From: Pseudomonadota bacterium | GTDB lineage: Bacteria > Pseudomonadota > Gammaproteobacteria > Pseudomonadales > Pseudohongiellaceae | Assembly: GCA_027592275.1 (NCBI GenBank) | Contig: JAQCKF010000017.1 | Span: forward strand, 1 to 64,000 | Length of the DNA: 64,000 nucleotides | Direction: 5' to 3' | Part shown: positions 7,766 to 18,786 of the stretch, one piece after another | Layout of the letters: every line of letters begins with the position of its first letter | Numbering within the stretch: the stretch's first letter is position 1 | Position numbers and translations under genes: made by a program | The notes under the pieces: generated by a model | Seen by the model: only the letters and a program-made list of their open reading frames with translations | Databases searched by the model: none | What the model was told of the DNA's origin: nothing

Positions 7766-9700
7766 TTAGTGTTCGCTGGCTGCGCCATCGATCGTACCCG
7801 ATTTGTCTTCATCTTCGCTCGATGCTTCAGTAGCGCCTGAGCCGCCACTGTCTGAATTGCTGGAATCTGAATCCGACCAATCTGCTGGCGGCCTTGGGTT
7901 CTCGCCTTTCATGATGTCGTCGATCATGCCTGCATCGATAGTCTCGTACTCCATCAACGCGTCTTTCATCAAGTCCAACTGAGGCCTATGATCCTCTAGA
8001 ATCTTCTTGGCCCTGCCGTAGCATTCATCGATGATCTTGCGTACTTCCACATCGATTGCTATTGCCGTTTCACCTGAGAAAGACTTCGCTTGCGAGGCAG
8101 CCGAACGACCTAGAAATACCTCACCCTCATCTTCCGAGTAGAGCAGCGGACCTAGCGTCTCAGACAGACCCCATTTAGTGACCATATTGCGAGCCATCTC
8201 TGTCGCTCGCTGAATATCGTTGGAGGCACCTGTAGTCACCCCGTCTTTGCCAAGCGTAATCTCTTCAGCGATGCGGCCGCCATAGAGGCTACAAATTTGG
8301 CTCAAGATAGTCTGCCGACTTAGGCTGTAGCGGTCTTCCTCAGGCAAGAACATAGTAACGCCCAATGCACGACCACGCGGAATGATGCTGACCTTATAGA
8401 CGGGATCATGGTCAGGCACCATTCGGCCGACAATCGCGTGACCCGCTTCATGATAAGCCGTATTCGTTCTTTCCTTATCTGACATCACCATGGATTTGCG
8501 CTCTGCGCCCATCATGATTTTGTCCTTCGCTTTCTCGAACTCTTCCATAGTAACCAGACGCTTGCCTGCACGAGCCGAGAACAGTGCAGCCTCGTTTACC
8601 AAATTAGCGAGATCAGCTCCTGAAAATCCTGGTGTACCACGTGCGATGACGCCGGCCTTAACATTGTCGTTAATAGGCACCTTGCGCATATGCACTTTTA
8701 GAATCTGCTCTCGGCCACGAATGTCTGGCAAACCAACTACAACCTGACGGTCGAATCGACCTGGGCGCAAAAGTGCCGGGTCTAATACATCGGGTCTGTT
8801 CGTTGCTGCAACAACGATCACGCCGTCGTTGCCTTCAAAACCATCCATCTCAACCAGTAACTGATTTAGCGTTTGTTCACGTTCATCATGTCCGCCGCCT
8901 AAGCCAGCGCCACGATGACGACCGACAGCATCGATTTCATCTATGAAAATGATACAGGGTGACTGCTTCTTTGCCTGTTCGAACATGTCACGCACGCGAG
9001 AAGCACCTACACCCACAAACATCTCAACAAAGTCAGAACCCGAAATAGAGAAGAAAGGAACCTTGGCTTCACCAGCTATCGCTTTAGCCAACAATGTTTT
9101 ACCAGTACCCGGCTGACCGACCATCAAAACACCGCGGGGAATGCGGCCACCTAGCCGCTGGAATTTGTCTGGCTCGCGGAGAAACTCAACTAACTCTTGC
9201 ACGTCCGCTTTCGCCTCGTCCACACCGGCTACATCCGCGAACGTTACCTTAATCTGGTCTTCGCCCAGGAGCTTAGCCTTGCTTTTGCCAAAAGACATGG
9301 GACCACCCTTGCCCCCGGCACCTCCGCCTTGCATCTGTCTCATGAAGAAGAGAAATAGCCCGACGATAATCAGTATTGGAAATATGGAGAGCAGTAAATC
9401 AATCCAGATGCTGCGCTGCTCCGGCTCGTTAGCCGTTACCTCGACATCATTCTCAAATAAGTCATTGAGCAGTTGATCATCACCAATTAGCGGCATAACC
9501 GAACGAAACTGCGTGTTATCACTGCGCACACCCGCAATGTTTATACCTGCCAGCTCGACCTGCTGAACTCGGCCCGCACGAACTTCCCGGATAAATTCGG
9601 AGTAATTAATGCTGTCTTCTCTAGGTTCCTGATTAATGTTCTGGAATACCGTCAGCAGGACCCCGGCAATAATCATCCAAAGAATCAGGTTTTTTGCCAT
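7766..9700 (-). CDS. ftsH: ATP-dependent membrane protease FtsH
   Basis: FtsH is a hexameric AAA+ zinc protease of the inner membrane that removes misassembled membrane proteins and regulators such as LpxC and sigma-32. I start it at the ATG at 9700 (MAKNLILW, as in E. coli), giving 644 residues; a TTG three codons upstream is also open. Membrane helices lie near residues 2-20 and 100-120. Walker A reads GQPGTGKT rather than the commoner GPPGTGKT, Walker B is FIDEID, the SRH is RPGRFDR, and the protease site is HEAGH. The tail is Ser/Asp/Gly-rich. rlmE lies just upstream in the same direction, the usual pairing. Confidence 0.97.
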   Translation of the reverse strand: MAKNLILWMIIAGVLLTVFQNINQEPREDSINYSEFIREVRAGRVQQVELAGINIAGVRSDNTQFRSVMPLIGDDQLLNDLFENDVEVTANEPEQRSIWIDLLLSIFPILIIVGLFLFFMRQMQGGGAGGKGGPMSFGKSKAKLLGEDQIKVTFADVAGVDEAKADVQELVEFLREPDKFQRLGGRIPRGVLMVGQPGTGKTLLAKAIAGEAKVPFFSISGSDFVEMFVGVGASRVRDMFEQAKKQSPCIIFIDEIDAVGRHRGAGLGGGHDEREQTLNQLLVEMDGFEGNDGVIVVAATNRPDVLDPALLRPGRFDRQVVVGLPDIRGREQILKVHMRKVPINDNVKAGVIARGTPGFSGADLANLVNEAALFSARAGKRLVTMEEFEKAKDKIMMGAERKSMVMSDKERTNTAYHEAGHAIVGRMVPDHDPVYKVSIIPRGRALGVTMFLPEEDRYSLSRQTILSQICSLYGGRIAEEITLGKDGVTTGASNDIQRATEMARNMVTKWGLSETLGPLLYSEDEGEVFLGRSAASQAKSFSGETAIAIDVEVRKIIDECYGRAKKILEDHRPQLDLMKDALMEYETIDAGMIDDIMKGENPRPPADWSDSDSSNSDSGGSGATEASSEDEDKSGTIDGAASEH

Positions 9701-9825
9701 ATCATTCAAGGATTTATCCCCCAGTGGTTAGTGAAATTTGTTGGTAGAGCGCCTATTGGCGGTCGGCGAAGAGAACTCGTATAGTGGCTCAATTCTAATG
9801 AACGTAGAAATTATTGCACGTGAAT

Positions 9826-10452
9826 TCAGTCTAAGCCCCGAAAACCAGCGGCCAATATATAGATTTCGCTCGATCTCGCCCTAGAAGCCTTGGGTTTCCT
9901 GACTTTCACACTACTAAAACTACTTTTGAGCGCTTTTTGCAGTTCTTCGTAGCCTTCACCATGAAAAACCTTAACAAGGAAGCCCCCATCAGGCTTCAAG
10001 ACAGTCCTGGCGAGGTCTAGAGCCAGTTCGGCAAGATACATTACCCGAGGCAGATCAATGTCCTTCATACCACTCATATTGGGTGCCATATCCGATATTA
10101 CAAGGTCTGCCTGCCGGTCATTGAGCAACTCTATTAGGCGCTGTAAGACCGCGTCCTCAGTGAAATCACCTTGTAAGAATTCTACTCCAGGCAGAGAATC
10201 GATAGGCAGGATATCGCTGGCTATCACTTGCCCTTTCTCTCCTGCGAGATTAGCGGCTACCTGAGACCAGCCGCCAGGAGCGGCGCCGAGGTCGACAATC
10301 GTCATACCCTGCCTGATCAGTTTGTCCTGCTGCTGAATCTCAAGCAACTTGAAGCTAGCCCTCGAACGATAGCCTTCTTCCTTCGCGCGGCGTACATAGA
10401 CGTCGTCGAAGTGCTCTTTTAGCCATTGCTTGCTGGTTTTTGATCGCCCCAT
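9826..10452 (-). CDS. rlmE: 23S rRNA (uridine-2'-O)-methyltransferase
   Basis: RlmE (FtsJ/RrmJ) uses S-adenosylmethionine to methylate the 2'-O of U2552 in the ribosomal A-loop. The 208-residue protein has the SAM-binding motif [12 protein letters not shown] (about 54-65) and the catalytic K-D-K-E tetrad. These are Lys in RASFKL, Asp in ISDMAPN, Lys in LVKVFHGEG and Glu in SSEIYILA. Length and motif spacing match E. coli RlmE. It diverges from yhbY across a 149-base gap and precedes ftsH, the order seen across gammaproteobacteria. Confidence 0.96.
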   Translation of the reverse strand: MGRSKTSKQWLKEHFDDVYVRRAKEEGYRSRASFKLLEIQQQDKLIRQGMTIVDLGAAPGGWSQVAANLAGEKGQVIASDILPIDSLPGVEFLQGDFTEDAVLQRLIELLNDRQADLVISDMAPNMSGMKDIDLPRVMYLAELALDLARTVLKPDGGFLVKVFHGEGYEELQKALKSSFSSVKVRKPKASRARSSEIYILAAGFRGLD

Positions 10453-10601
10453 TAACTTGAACCTACTAAATCCCTATCATTGCCTTTCATTGCTGTTTCA
10501 CCGTTTATTAATTACGTGAGTTCCGCTAGAATCCGCTTCCCTCATAGAAAGTCAGCTTTAGGCCCGATACGTGACTAACATGGAACACTCACGGAACTAT
10601 C

Positions 10602-10913
10602 ATGACAATAAGTAACACGACCAAGAAACAGTATCGAGCCATCGGCCACAATTTGCACCCGGTCGTTACGATTGCCCAAAAAGGCTTGAGCGAGAACATC
10701 CGATTAGAGCTTGAGCGCGCCCTAACCGACCATGAGCTCATCAAGATTAAGCTAGTAGCAGCCGACCGCGATGCCAAGAAAGCGCTCGTAGCAATTATCT
10801 GTCAGGAGTTTAAATCTGAGTGCATACAAAGCATTGGCCACACGGCGTTACTGTACAGAAGGGCCAAGAAGCATGACGGTAGATTGTCGAACATCAAGCG
10901 AAAGACCGTCTAA
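10602..10913 (+). CDS. yhbY: Ribosome-associated RNA-binding protein YhbY
   Basis: YhbY is a one-domain CRM (CRS1-YhbY) protein that associates with pre-50S particles. The 103-residue protein carries the fold throughout. It has the N-terminal KKQYRAIGHNLHPVVTIAQKG pattern, the central LELERALTDHELIKIK, and the C-terminal GHTALLYRRAKK, which includes the conserved basic loop. It is the only rightward gene in this block and is divergent from rlmE; it ends 10 bases before the convergent end of greA. This divergent yhbY/rlmE pair next to greA is conserved in gammaproteobacteria. Confidence 0.93.
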   Translation: MTISNTTKKQYRAIGHNLHPVVTIAQKGLSENIRLELERALTDHELIKIKLVAADRDAKKALVAIICQEFKSECIQSIGHTALLYRRAKKHDGRLSNIKRKTV

Positions 10914-10923
10914 AGCGACCCCG

Positions 10924-11400
10924 TCACTTGTGCTCGACCTTGTCGATCTCGTATTCGACATCACCGGCGGGCGCATTCACTACAATCTCATCTCCCTCTC
11001 GCTTGCCCATGATGGCGCGGGCAATGGGCGAACTCACTGAGATCTTTCCTTTGCGCACTTCAGCCTCGTCTTCACCAACAATCTGATAGGTCACAGCTTT
11101 ATCAGTTTCGATGTTAATAAGCCTCACAGTTGTACCAAAGATTACTCTGCCGGTTGCCTCTATTTTAGTGACGTCAATGACTTGGGCCTCGGCTAGTTTA
11201 CCTTCGATTTCTCCGATACGCCCTTCACAAAAACTCTGCTGCTCTCGCGCTGCGTGATACTCGGCATTTTCTTTAAGGTCGCCGTGCTCTCTTGCCTCGG
11301 CTATAGCCTTAATAATTTTGGGACGTTGTTCTGATTTCAGTTGGTTCAGCTCTTCGCGTAATCGCTCGGAACCTCCCACTGTCATTGGCACTCTGGGCAT
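10924..11400 (-). CDS. greA: Transcription elongation factor GreA
   Basis: GreA enters the RNA polymerase secondary channel and stimulates cleavage of backtracked transcripts. The 158-residue protein begins with the conserved [14 protein letters not shown]. Next comes the antiparallel coiled coil (about residues 10-75), with the acidic tip [14 protein letters not shown] whose Asp and Glu hold the second magnesium. A C-terminal FKBP-like globular domain (about 80-158) ends with [12 protein letters not shown]. It is downstream of carB in the same direction across a 107-base gap, the standard carAB-greA order. Confidence 0.97.
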   Translation of the reverse strand: MPRVPMTVGGSERLREELNQLKSEQRPKIIKAIAEAREHGDLKENAEYHAAREQQSFCEGRIGEIEGKLAEAQVIDVTKIEATGRVIFGTTVRLINIETDKAVTYQIVGEDEAEVRKGKISVSSPIARAIMGKREGDEIVVNAPAGDVEYEIDKVEHK

Positions 11401-11507
11401 AATTTTTCCGTTTTAATTTTACTACTCTATAAATAGGGAGCGAGACTAACAAATCAGATAGCACGGCAAGAGTAAAAACTGCCATTGCATCAGTATTGAA
11501 GGCTAGC

Positions 11508-14500
11508 CTAATTCAGAGCAGCGTGTAGGTCTTGAATTGTGTATACCGACATATTGCCACTGAAGGATAGTGCTTCGCAAACCGCGAGAGCGCCGGCTAC
11601 TGTTGTCGTGCAGAACACATTGTGTCTTAAGGCGGTGCGTCTGATGAGTGATGAATCCGAAATAGCCTGTTTGCCTTCTGTCGTATTGACAATCAACTGT
11701 ATTTCGTCATTTTTTAACATATCGACTATGTGAGGTCTACCTTCGGCGACTTTATTGACACCCACCACCTCTAGCCCAGCTTCTTCTATAACTGCTGCGG
11801 TTCCATGTGTGGCGACTATCGAATAGCCCAATTCAAGCAACTTCTTCGCCACCTCAGCAATATGTGGTTTATCTGCATCGCGCACGCTCAAGAAGGCATT
11901 GCCTGTTTTCTCGAAAAATTCGCCAGCGCCCATCTGCGCCTTTGCATAGGCTTCTGCGAATGTTTTACCAACACCCATCACCTCGCCCGTGGACTTCATC
12001 TCTGGCCCGAGTATCGGGTCAACACCAGGGAACTTATTAAACGGGAATATCGCCTCTTTTACAGCAAAGGTCTTTGGAATTATCTCGCTCAAAAATCCTT
12101 GATCCTTCAAGGACTGACCGACCATGCAGCGTGCGGCAACTTTAGCTAACGACCGACCGATACATTTCGAAACGAACGGTACTGTACGCGAGGCCCGAGG
12201 GTTTACTTCGATTATATAGATCTCACCATCCTGATAGGCGAGCTGGGTATTCATCAATCCGATAACGCCCAACTCTAGCGCTAGCGCACTTACTTGCTGG
12301 CGAATCTTGTCCTGCACTTCCATCGGCAGGTTGTAGGGGGGCAAGGAGCAAGCCGAATCACCAGAGTGAATGCCTGCCTGTTCGATATGCTGCATGATTG
12401 CACCAACGACCACTTGCTCTCCGTCGCAAACCAGATCGACATCTATCTCGATCGCTGCACTCAAAAAATAATCGAGTAGCACAGGACTGTCGTTGGATAC
12501 CTTGACTGCATCGTGCATGTATCGATCCAACTCTTCTTCGTTGTAGACTATTTCCATGGCACGCCCGCCCAGCACATAAGAAGGTCGTACTACCAATGGA
12601 TAGCCAATTTTCTTTGCCGCTTCGATGCTTTCTTCAACACTACGTACTGTACTATTGGGTGGTTGTTTCAGGCCCACCTTCTCGATTAGCTGCTGGAATC
12701 TTTCTCTGTCCTCGGCACGATCGATAGCATCGGGGCTGGTGCCGATTACAGGAACCCCAGCTTCCTCTAATCGCTTCACTAGATTAAGTGGCGTCTGCCC
12801 ACCGAACTGTACGATGACACCCTTGGGCTTTTCTAGTTGAACAACTTCGATTACATCCTCGAATGTCAGTGGCTCGAAGTATAGACGATCTGAAATATTG
12901 TAGTCGGTAGATACGGTTTCGGGATTACAGTTGACCATGATGGTCTCGTAGCCGTCCTCACGCATGGCTAACGCGGCATGCACACAGCAGTAGTCAAACT
13001 CGATTCCCTGCCCGATACGATTGGGCCCACCGCCTAGCACCATGATCTTATCTCGATCGGAGGGCTTAGACTCACACTCTTCTTCGTAGGTTGAATACAT
13101 GTACGCTGTCGAAGAAACGAATTCTGCTGCGCAGGTATCTACCCTCTTATACACGGGACGAACTCCCAATTCATGACGCCTCGATTGTACAGCCAGCTCC
13201 GGCACTTGCAGAACCTGACTCATACGCTCATCCGAAAAGCCTTTCCTCTTGAGCTTGCGCATGAGGTCATAGTCGATTTCTTCGAGAGACTTTTCTGCGA
13301 GCATCTTCTCGTCATTGATTAGATCTTCGATCTGCACGAGGAACCAGCGATCAACCCCGGTCAGGTCATGCACCGTGTCAATAGGCCAACCCGCCCGAAA
13401 GGCATCGGCGATATACCAGATTCGCTCCGCGCCCGGCTCAGTTAGTTCTCTCGTTAATATGGCTTTGGCATCACTTAGCTTGAGGTTGAGCACTGGATCC
13501 AAACCGCACATCCCGACCTCAAGCCCGCGTAGCGCCTTGTGTAAGGATTCCTGGAAAGTCCGCCCAATCGCCATGACTTCACCGACCGACTTCATCTGAG
13601 TGGTTAGCCGATCATTCGCTTCTGAAAATTTTTCGAAGGTAAATCGAGGAATCTTGGTAACGACATAGTCGATTGACGGCTCGAAAGATGCGGGCGTAGC
13701 ACCTCCGGTAATTTCGTTTCGTAGTTCATCGAGAGTAAATCCTATTGCGAGCTTCGCGGCGACCCGAGCAATTGGAAATCCAGTCGCCTTCGAGGCGAGT
13801 GCTGAGGAACGTGACACCCTTGGGTTCATCTCGATGATAACGAGGCGACCGTCCGCAGGATTTATACCAAACTGAACGTTGGACCCTCCAGTTTCTACAC
13901 CAATCTCTCGCAAGACGGCGAGCGAGGCATTCCGAAGAATCTGATATTCCTTGTCGGTCAGGGTTTGCGCAGGAGCAACGGTGATCGAATCGCCCGTGTG
14001 CACCCCCATAGCATCGAAATTCTCGATGGAGCAGACAATGATGCAGTTGTCGTTCGTGTCGCGCACTACTTCGAGCTCATATTCTTTCCAACCGATTAGC
14101 GATTCATCGATTAGCAGCTCATTGGTAGGTGAAAGCTCCATGCCGCGCAGGCAGATCTCATCGAACTCTTCCTTGTTATAGGCGATTCCACCACCAGTAC
14201 CACCCATGGTGAACGACGGCCTAATGATGCAGGGGAAGCCAACTTTCTCGAGTGCTTCGTACGCCTGTTCCAGGTTACGAGCAATACCATGCTGTGGCGT
14301 TTCCAATCCGATTTTCTGCATCGCCTGGTCGAAAAGTTCTCGGTCTTCAGCCTTGTCTATTGCCTCGCAGTTCGCGCCGATTAGCTCGACGTTGTACTTC
14401 TCCAAAACGCCGTGACGGTTTAGGTCCAATGCACAGTTGAGGGCAGTCTGCCCGCCCATGGTTGGCAGGATGGCATCGGGCCTTTCCTTCTCGATAATCT

Positions 14501-14726
14501 TCTCGAGCATGCGCCAATTGATGGGCTCAATGTAGGTGGCGTCAGCCATATCAGGGTCGGTCATGATAGTGGCAGGATTAGAGTTAACTAGAATGACTCG
14601 CAGGCCTTCTTCCTTTAACGCCTGGCAAGCCTGTGCACCTGAATAGTCGAATTCACATGCCTGCCCGATAACGATAGGGCCGGCTCCTATGATTAATATG
14701 CTCTTTAGATCAGTTCTTCGTGGCAT
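11508..14726 (-). CDS. carB: Carbamoyl-phosphate synthase large subunit
   Basis: CarB makes carbamoyl phosphate from bicarbonate, two ATP and ammonia tunnelled from CarA, feeding arginine and pyrimidine synthesis. The 1072-residue protein has the duplicated ATP-grasp architecture. The first half (carboxyphosphate domain, about 1-400) opens with the [20 protein letters not shown] phosphate loop. An oligomerization domain follows (about 405-550). The second half (about 555-935) opens with a matching [17 protein letters not shown] loop. The C-terminal MGS-like allosteric domain (about 936-1072), with [10 protein letters not shown] and NTTEGK, binds UMP and ornithine in E. coli. Start ATG is clear; carA is 81 bases upstream. 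Confidence 0.98.
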   Translation of the reverse strand: MPRRTDLKSILIIGAGPIVIGQACEFDYSGAQACQALKEEGLRVILVNSNPATIMTDPDMADATYIEPINWRMLEKIIEKERPDAILPTMGGQTALNCALDLNRHGVLEKYNVELIGANCEAIDKAEDRELFDQAMQKIGLETPQHGIARNLEQAYEALEKVGFPCIIRPSFTMGGTGGGIAYNKEEFDEICLRGMELSPTNELLIDESLIGWKEYELEVVRDTNDNCIIVCSIENFDAMGVHTGDSITVAPAQTLTDKEYQILRNASLAVLREIGVETGGSNVQFGINPADGRLVIIEMNPRVSRSSALASKATGFPIARVAAKLAIGFTLDELRNEITGGATPASFEPSIDYVVTKIPRFTFEKFSEANDRLTTQMKSVGEVMAIGRTFQESLHKALRGLEVGMCGLDPVLNLKLSDAKAILTRELTEPGAERIWYIADAFRAGWPIDTVHDLTGVDRWFLVQIEDLINDEKMLAEKSLEEIDYDLMRKLKRKGFSDERMSQVLQVPELAVQSRRHELGVRPVYKRVDTCAAEFVSSTAYMYSTYEEECESKPSDRDKIMVLGGGPNRIGQGIEFDYCCVHAALAMREDGYETIMVNCNPETVSTDYNISDRLYFEPLTFEDVIEVVQLEKPKGVIVQFGGQTPLNLVKRLEEAGVPVIGTSPDAIDRAEDRERFQQLIEKVGLKQPPNSTVRSVEESIEAAKKIGYPLVVRPSYVLGGRAMEIVYNEEELDRYMHDAVKVSNDSPVLLDYFLSAAIEIDVDLVCDGEQVVVGAIMQHIEQAGIHSGDSACSLPPYNLPMEVQDKIRQQVSALALELGVIGLMNTQLAYQDGEIYIIEVNPRASRTVPFVSKCIGRSLAKVAARCMVGQSLKDQGFLSEIIPKTFAVKEAIFPFNKFPGVDPILGPEMKSTGEVMGVGKTFAEAYAKAQMGAGEFFEKTGNAFLSVRDADKPHIAEVAKKLLELGYSIVATHGTAAVIEEAGLEVVGVNKVAEGRPHIVDMLKNDEIQLIVNTTEGKQAISDSSLIRRTALRHNVFCTTTVAGALAVCEALSFSGNMSVYTIQDLHAALN

Positions 14727-14807
14727 GGTCGCGTTGTCTGTACCTTGTTAGTTAGTTCTGCTTTGCAGTAACGGGCTTAAACGTTTTAGTCGAGAATGCT
14801 TAAATTA

Positions 14808-15944
14808 TTAGTTTCGATTGGCCATCAATTCGATGAAGTGATCGAACAGTGGCGCCACATCATGTGGGCCTGGGCTTGCTTCCGGATGCCCCTGAAATGC
14901 GAATGCTGGCTTATCCGTGCGCTCTATTCCTTGCAAGGAGCCATCGAATAAGGATTTATGTGTTGCTACTAGATTGTCGGGAAGAGTCTTCTCGTCGACG
15001 GCGAAGCCATGGTTTTGGCTGGTAATCATTACCGTGCCATCTTTTAGATTTTGTACGGGATGGTTCGCGCCATGATGGCCCAAAGACATCTTCATCGTGC
15101 TTGCACCGCAGGCTAGCGCCAATAACTGACAACCCAGACAAATGCCGAATAGTGGAATACCTGCTTCCAGGAACTCCGATATTGCCGCGATGGCATAGTC
15201 GCATGGCTCAGGGTCGCCCGGGCCGTTGGAGAGGAAGATTCCATGAGGCTTCATAGCGAGCACCTCGCTCGCCGGTGTCTGTGCAGGCACAACCGTTACT
15301 TCGCAGTCGCGATCGACCAACATACGCAGAATATTGTTCTTAACGCCGAAGTCGTAGGCAACGACCTTGAAGCGGTTATCCGAATCCACTTTGTATCCGG
15401 ACTCTAAGTCCCAAACACCGCCCTTCCAATCGTAACTTTCTTTAACGCTGACCTCTTTGGCGAGATCCATACCTTTTAATCCTGGGAATGCCCTGGCGAG
15501 TCGCAATGCTTCGACCTCACCACCCGCTTCAAGCGCTGCACCAGCTAGAAGGCAGCCGTTCAGCGCCCCTTTATCGCGAAGCAAACGCGTAAGACGGCGC
15601 GTATCGATCTCGGCGATCGCAACAACATTTCTAGCTTTCAGGAACTCATCAAGTGACTGCTCATTGCGCCAGTTGCTTGCCAACAAAGGTAAATCACGAA
15701 TAACGAGACCAGAGGCCCAAACCTGACTGGACTCATTGTCTTCTTCGTTCGTGCCAGTGTTGCCGATGTGGGGATAGGTGAGAGTGACGATCTGTTTAGC
15801 GTAGGAAGGGTCAGTGAGGATTTCCTGATAGCCCGTCATAGAGGTATTGAAAACCACTTCGCCGCTGGAGCTTCCCTGGGCCCCAATTGCAATACCATGA
15901 AATACGCTACCATCTTCTAATGCAAGTACCGCTGACCCAGCCAC
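14808..15944 (-). CDS. carA: Carbamoyl-phosphate synthase small subunit
   Basis: CarA is the glutaminase subunit that supplies ammonia to CarB. The 378-residue protein has the N-terminal CPSase small-chain domain (about 1-150), then the class I amidotransferase domain. Nucleophile Cys269 is in GICLGCQ, where the usual His after Gly is Cys. The oxyanion strand is SNGPGDP, and the HPE triad part is in GHPEASPGP near 352-360. The start is GTG at 15944, preceded by AGGAG at good distance. A strong terminator hairpin lies only 43 bases before the start codon, suggesting attenuation of carAB (see the leader entry). Confidence 0.97.
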   Translation of the reverse strand: MAGSAVLALEDGSVFHGIAIGAQGSSSGEVVFNTSMTGYQEILTDPSYAKQIVTLTYPHIGNTGTNEEDNESSQVWASGLVIRDLPLLASNWRNEQSLDEFLKARNVVAIAEIDTRRLTRLLRDKGALNGCLLAGAALEAGGEVEALRLARAFPGLKGMDLAKEVSVKESYDWKGGVWDLESGYKVDSDNRFKVVAYDFGVKNNILRMLVDRDCEVTVVPAQTPASEVLAMKPHGIFLSNGPGDPEPCDYAIAAISEFLEAGIPLFGICLGCQLLALACGASTMKMSLGHHGANHPVQNLKDGTVMITSQNHGFAVDEKTLPDNLVATHKSLFDGSLQGIERTDKPAFAFQGHPEASPGPHDVAPLFDHFIELMANRN

Positions 15945-15987
15945 TTTTTCTCCTAAACTACCTTCATCGTTCTATTTATTTCGGGCG

Positions 15988-16027
15988 AAAAAAAGCGGAA
16001 TGAAGAATCTCCTCACTCCGCTTTTTT
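15988..16027 (-). terminator. Terminator hairpin just upstream of carA
   Basis: On the minus strand a 12-bp stem with loop GATT (15995-16021), flanked by A and T runs, forms a classic intrinsic terminator. Its two non-Watson-Crick positions are G-U pairs in minus-strand RNA but A-C mismatches in plus-strand RNA, so it is built for transcripts heading toward carA. It is either the dapB terminator (218 bases after the stop) or a carAB attenuator. Confidence 0.75.
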
Positions 16028-16085
16028 ATTCAATTTGTAATGTTTTCAGCATAGTCATACTGAACGAGTATTCTATAGATACATG
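15988..16085 (-). promoter_or_regulatory. Possible carAB leader: promoter, 10-codon frame, attenuator
   Basis: Reading leftward there is a possible sigma-70 promoter (TAGACA, 18-base spacer, TAGAAT; -10 at about 16069-16074). A small hairpin, TTCAG/CTGAA, follows at about 16046-16065. A short frame MTMLKTLQIE ends with TAA right at the A-run of the terminator stem. A leader frame ending at an intrinsic terminator just before carA is the layout of transcription attenuation. No convincing Shine-Dalgarno sequence precedes the short frame, so the peptide may be fortuitous. Confidence 0.35.
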
Positions 16086-16238
16086 CCCCATCTTGTCTAC
16101 GTCGAACTGCCTAAAAATCTAGTGAGAAGTGAAAAAATATCTTCAACCTTCAGCTAAATCGTTAGGGTTTCATTAGCCATGAGTTATGCGAACCTATTCG
16201 AGAGGCGTCAACTTTTTTAGCTCCGATGCCAGCTGCAG

Positions 16239-17339
<1,101 letters not shown>

Positions 17340-17867
17340 ATGAGCGAAATTCCGGTCTTAAAAGGAAATACGAAGAAACAACGCTATGAATCCCTTGTGG
17401 CTGCGCTGTATCAGGACGTATTTCGCTATGCTTTCTGGATCTGCAAAAGCAAGCCGATGGCGGAAGATCTCGTTCAGGAAACATTTTTACGGGCCTGGCG
17501 GTCTCTTGAGAGCCTGCAGAACGATAAAGCCGCCAAAGCTTGGCTGTTTACCATCCTCAGGAGAGAGAACGCTAGACAGTACGAGCGCTATCGCCCAGAG
17601 CTGATCGACATAGACGGCCAGAGCATCGCAGAGAGTGTTAACAATGAGCCCGACAACAAGATGGATAGGGAGCTGCTACATAATGCGATAAATCGCCTCG
17701 AAAGCGAATATCGCGAGCCATTGCTCTTGCAAGTGGTTGGCGGCTTTAGCGGCAAAGAGATAGCCGAAATACTAGAGCTCAACAACAACACCGTTATGAC
17801 CAGATTATTCAGAGCGCGCGGCAAGCTCAAATCAGAATTCGGCCTAAGTACTGAAATAGACGAATAG
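17340..17867 (+). CDS. ECF-type RNA polymerase sigma factor
   Basis: This 175-residue sigma-70 family protein has only regions 2 and 4, as extracytoplasmic-function sigmas do. Region 2 (about residues 22-85) has the core-binding and -10-reading LVQETFLRAWRSL and AWLFTILRREN. Region 4 (about 112-165) has the helix-turn-helix GGFSGKEIAEILELNNNTVMTRL. I start at the ATG at 17340; an in-frame TTG at 17277 would add 21 residues unlike the family. It is followed after 99 bases by a DUF3379 membrane protein that is probably its anti-sigma partner. The regulon and signal cannot be read from the sequence. Confidence 0.9.
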   Translation: MSEIPVLKGNTKKQRYESLVAALYQDVFRYAFWICKSKPMAEDLVQETFLRAWRSLESLQNDKAAKAWLFTILRRENARQYERYRPELIDIDGQSIAESVNNEPDNKMDRELLHNAINRLESEYREPLLLQVVGGFSGKEIAEILELNNNTVMTRLFRARGKLKSEFGLSTEIDE

Positions 17868-17896
17868 AGCTAAGCACAACCAAAGTTTGGATGAAT

Positions 17897-17916
17897 CGCG
17901 ATAACACGCGATAACA
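17897..17916. repeat. Tandem 10-base repeat between sigma and anti-sigma genes
   Basis: CGCGATAACA occurs twice in direct tandem with no spacer, in the gap between the sigma gene and the DUF3379 gene. It could be a regulator site or a small slippage duplication. Confidence 0.5.
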
Positions 17917-17966
17917 ATAGAAACTAACTTAATACCAGAAGATTGATGCCTACGAGGCTTTGAAAA

Positions 17967-18761
17967 ATGGATGAATTAGAATTTCGCAAACGAGTATATG
18001 CGAACCCAAGAGATCTCGATGACGATATCCTAGAGGCTGCGCGCGCCAATCCTGAATTGCAAAAGATCGCGGATGAAACGCTAGCGTTCGAAGATTCTCT
18101 AGTTCCGTTGATCGAGAGCACCGAGGCGCCGGAAGGCCTCCTGACGCAATTGCTGTCTATTCCCGAAAAAGATGAATTGGCATCCGAGACAGCTGCATCA
18201 ACTAGCTCCAACGTAAGCCCCATTCGAGCGAGGAAGCAGAGCTTCTTTCAATACTACGCCGTAGCTGCGAGTCTAGTATTAGCCGTGGGAATCTTGTTTT
18301 CATTTAGCGTCAATGGCGGGCCTTCGTCTGCCGACATCGTATTCGGTAATGAACTCCTCGCCCATCTACATCATGACATCGAAGAGATCGACGACATCAC
18401 CAATGGCGCAACCTATGAGATATTGGACTTAGATGAGGTCAACTTCTCTATGGCGAACGCAGGAACACGCTTGGTAAGCTACGGCCCAGCGCAAGAATTT
18501 GAAGTGAGATCTGCTAAGCCCTGCGAGATCCTTCCAGCCTATAAGAGCGCACACCTAGTACTTGAAGGCAGTCATGGAGCGGTCAGCGTGATCGTTATCA
18601 ACAATAGCCCCGTGGATGTCGAATTCAATATTCGAGACGATCGATTCAATGGCATCGTCGTACCCATGGAGCAAGGCAATATGATCCTCGTGGGCGAGAA
18701 AAACGAAGACCTGAACCAGTTCGCATCCATGTTTTCAGGGAACGTTGAATGGGTAATCTAA
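17967..18761 (+). CDS. DUF3379 membrane protein, probable anti-sigma factor
   Basis: The 264-residue protein begins with MDELEFRKRVYANP, typical of the DUF3379 family. A helical, acidic N-terminal domain follows, with one membrane span at about residues 92-112 (YAVAASLVLAVGILFSF) and a periplasmic C-terminal domain of about 150 residues. Small proteins of this family are found next to ECF sigma genes in marine gammaproteobacteria. The cytoplasmic head plus single span plus outer domain is the usual anti-sigma layout. No zinc-binding HxxxCxxC motif is seen, so it is not a ZAS-type anti-sigma. The anti-sigma role is inferred from position and layout. Confidence 0.75.
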   Translation: MDELEFRKRVYANPRDLDDDILEAARANPELQKIADETLAFEDSLVPLIESTEAPEGLLTQLLSIPEKDELASETAASTSSNVSPIRARKQSFFQYYAVAASLVLAVGILFSFSVNGGPSSADIVFGNELLAHLHHDIEEIDDITNGATYEILDLDEVNFSMANAGTRLVSYGPAQEFEVRSAKPCEILPAYKSAHLVLEGSHGAVSVIVINNSPVDVEFNIRDDRFNGIVVPMEQGNMILVGEKNEDLNQFASMFSGNVEWVI

Positions 18762-18786
18762 GCGACCTGTGAAGTTACTCGGTTGT

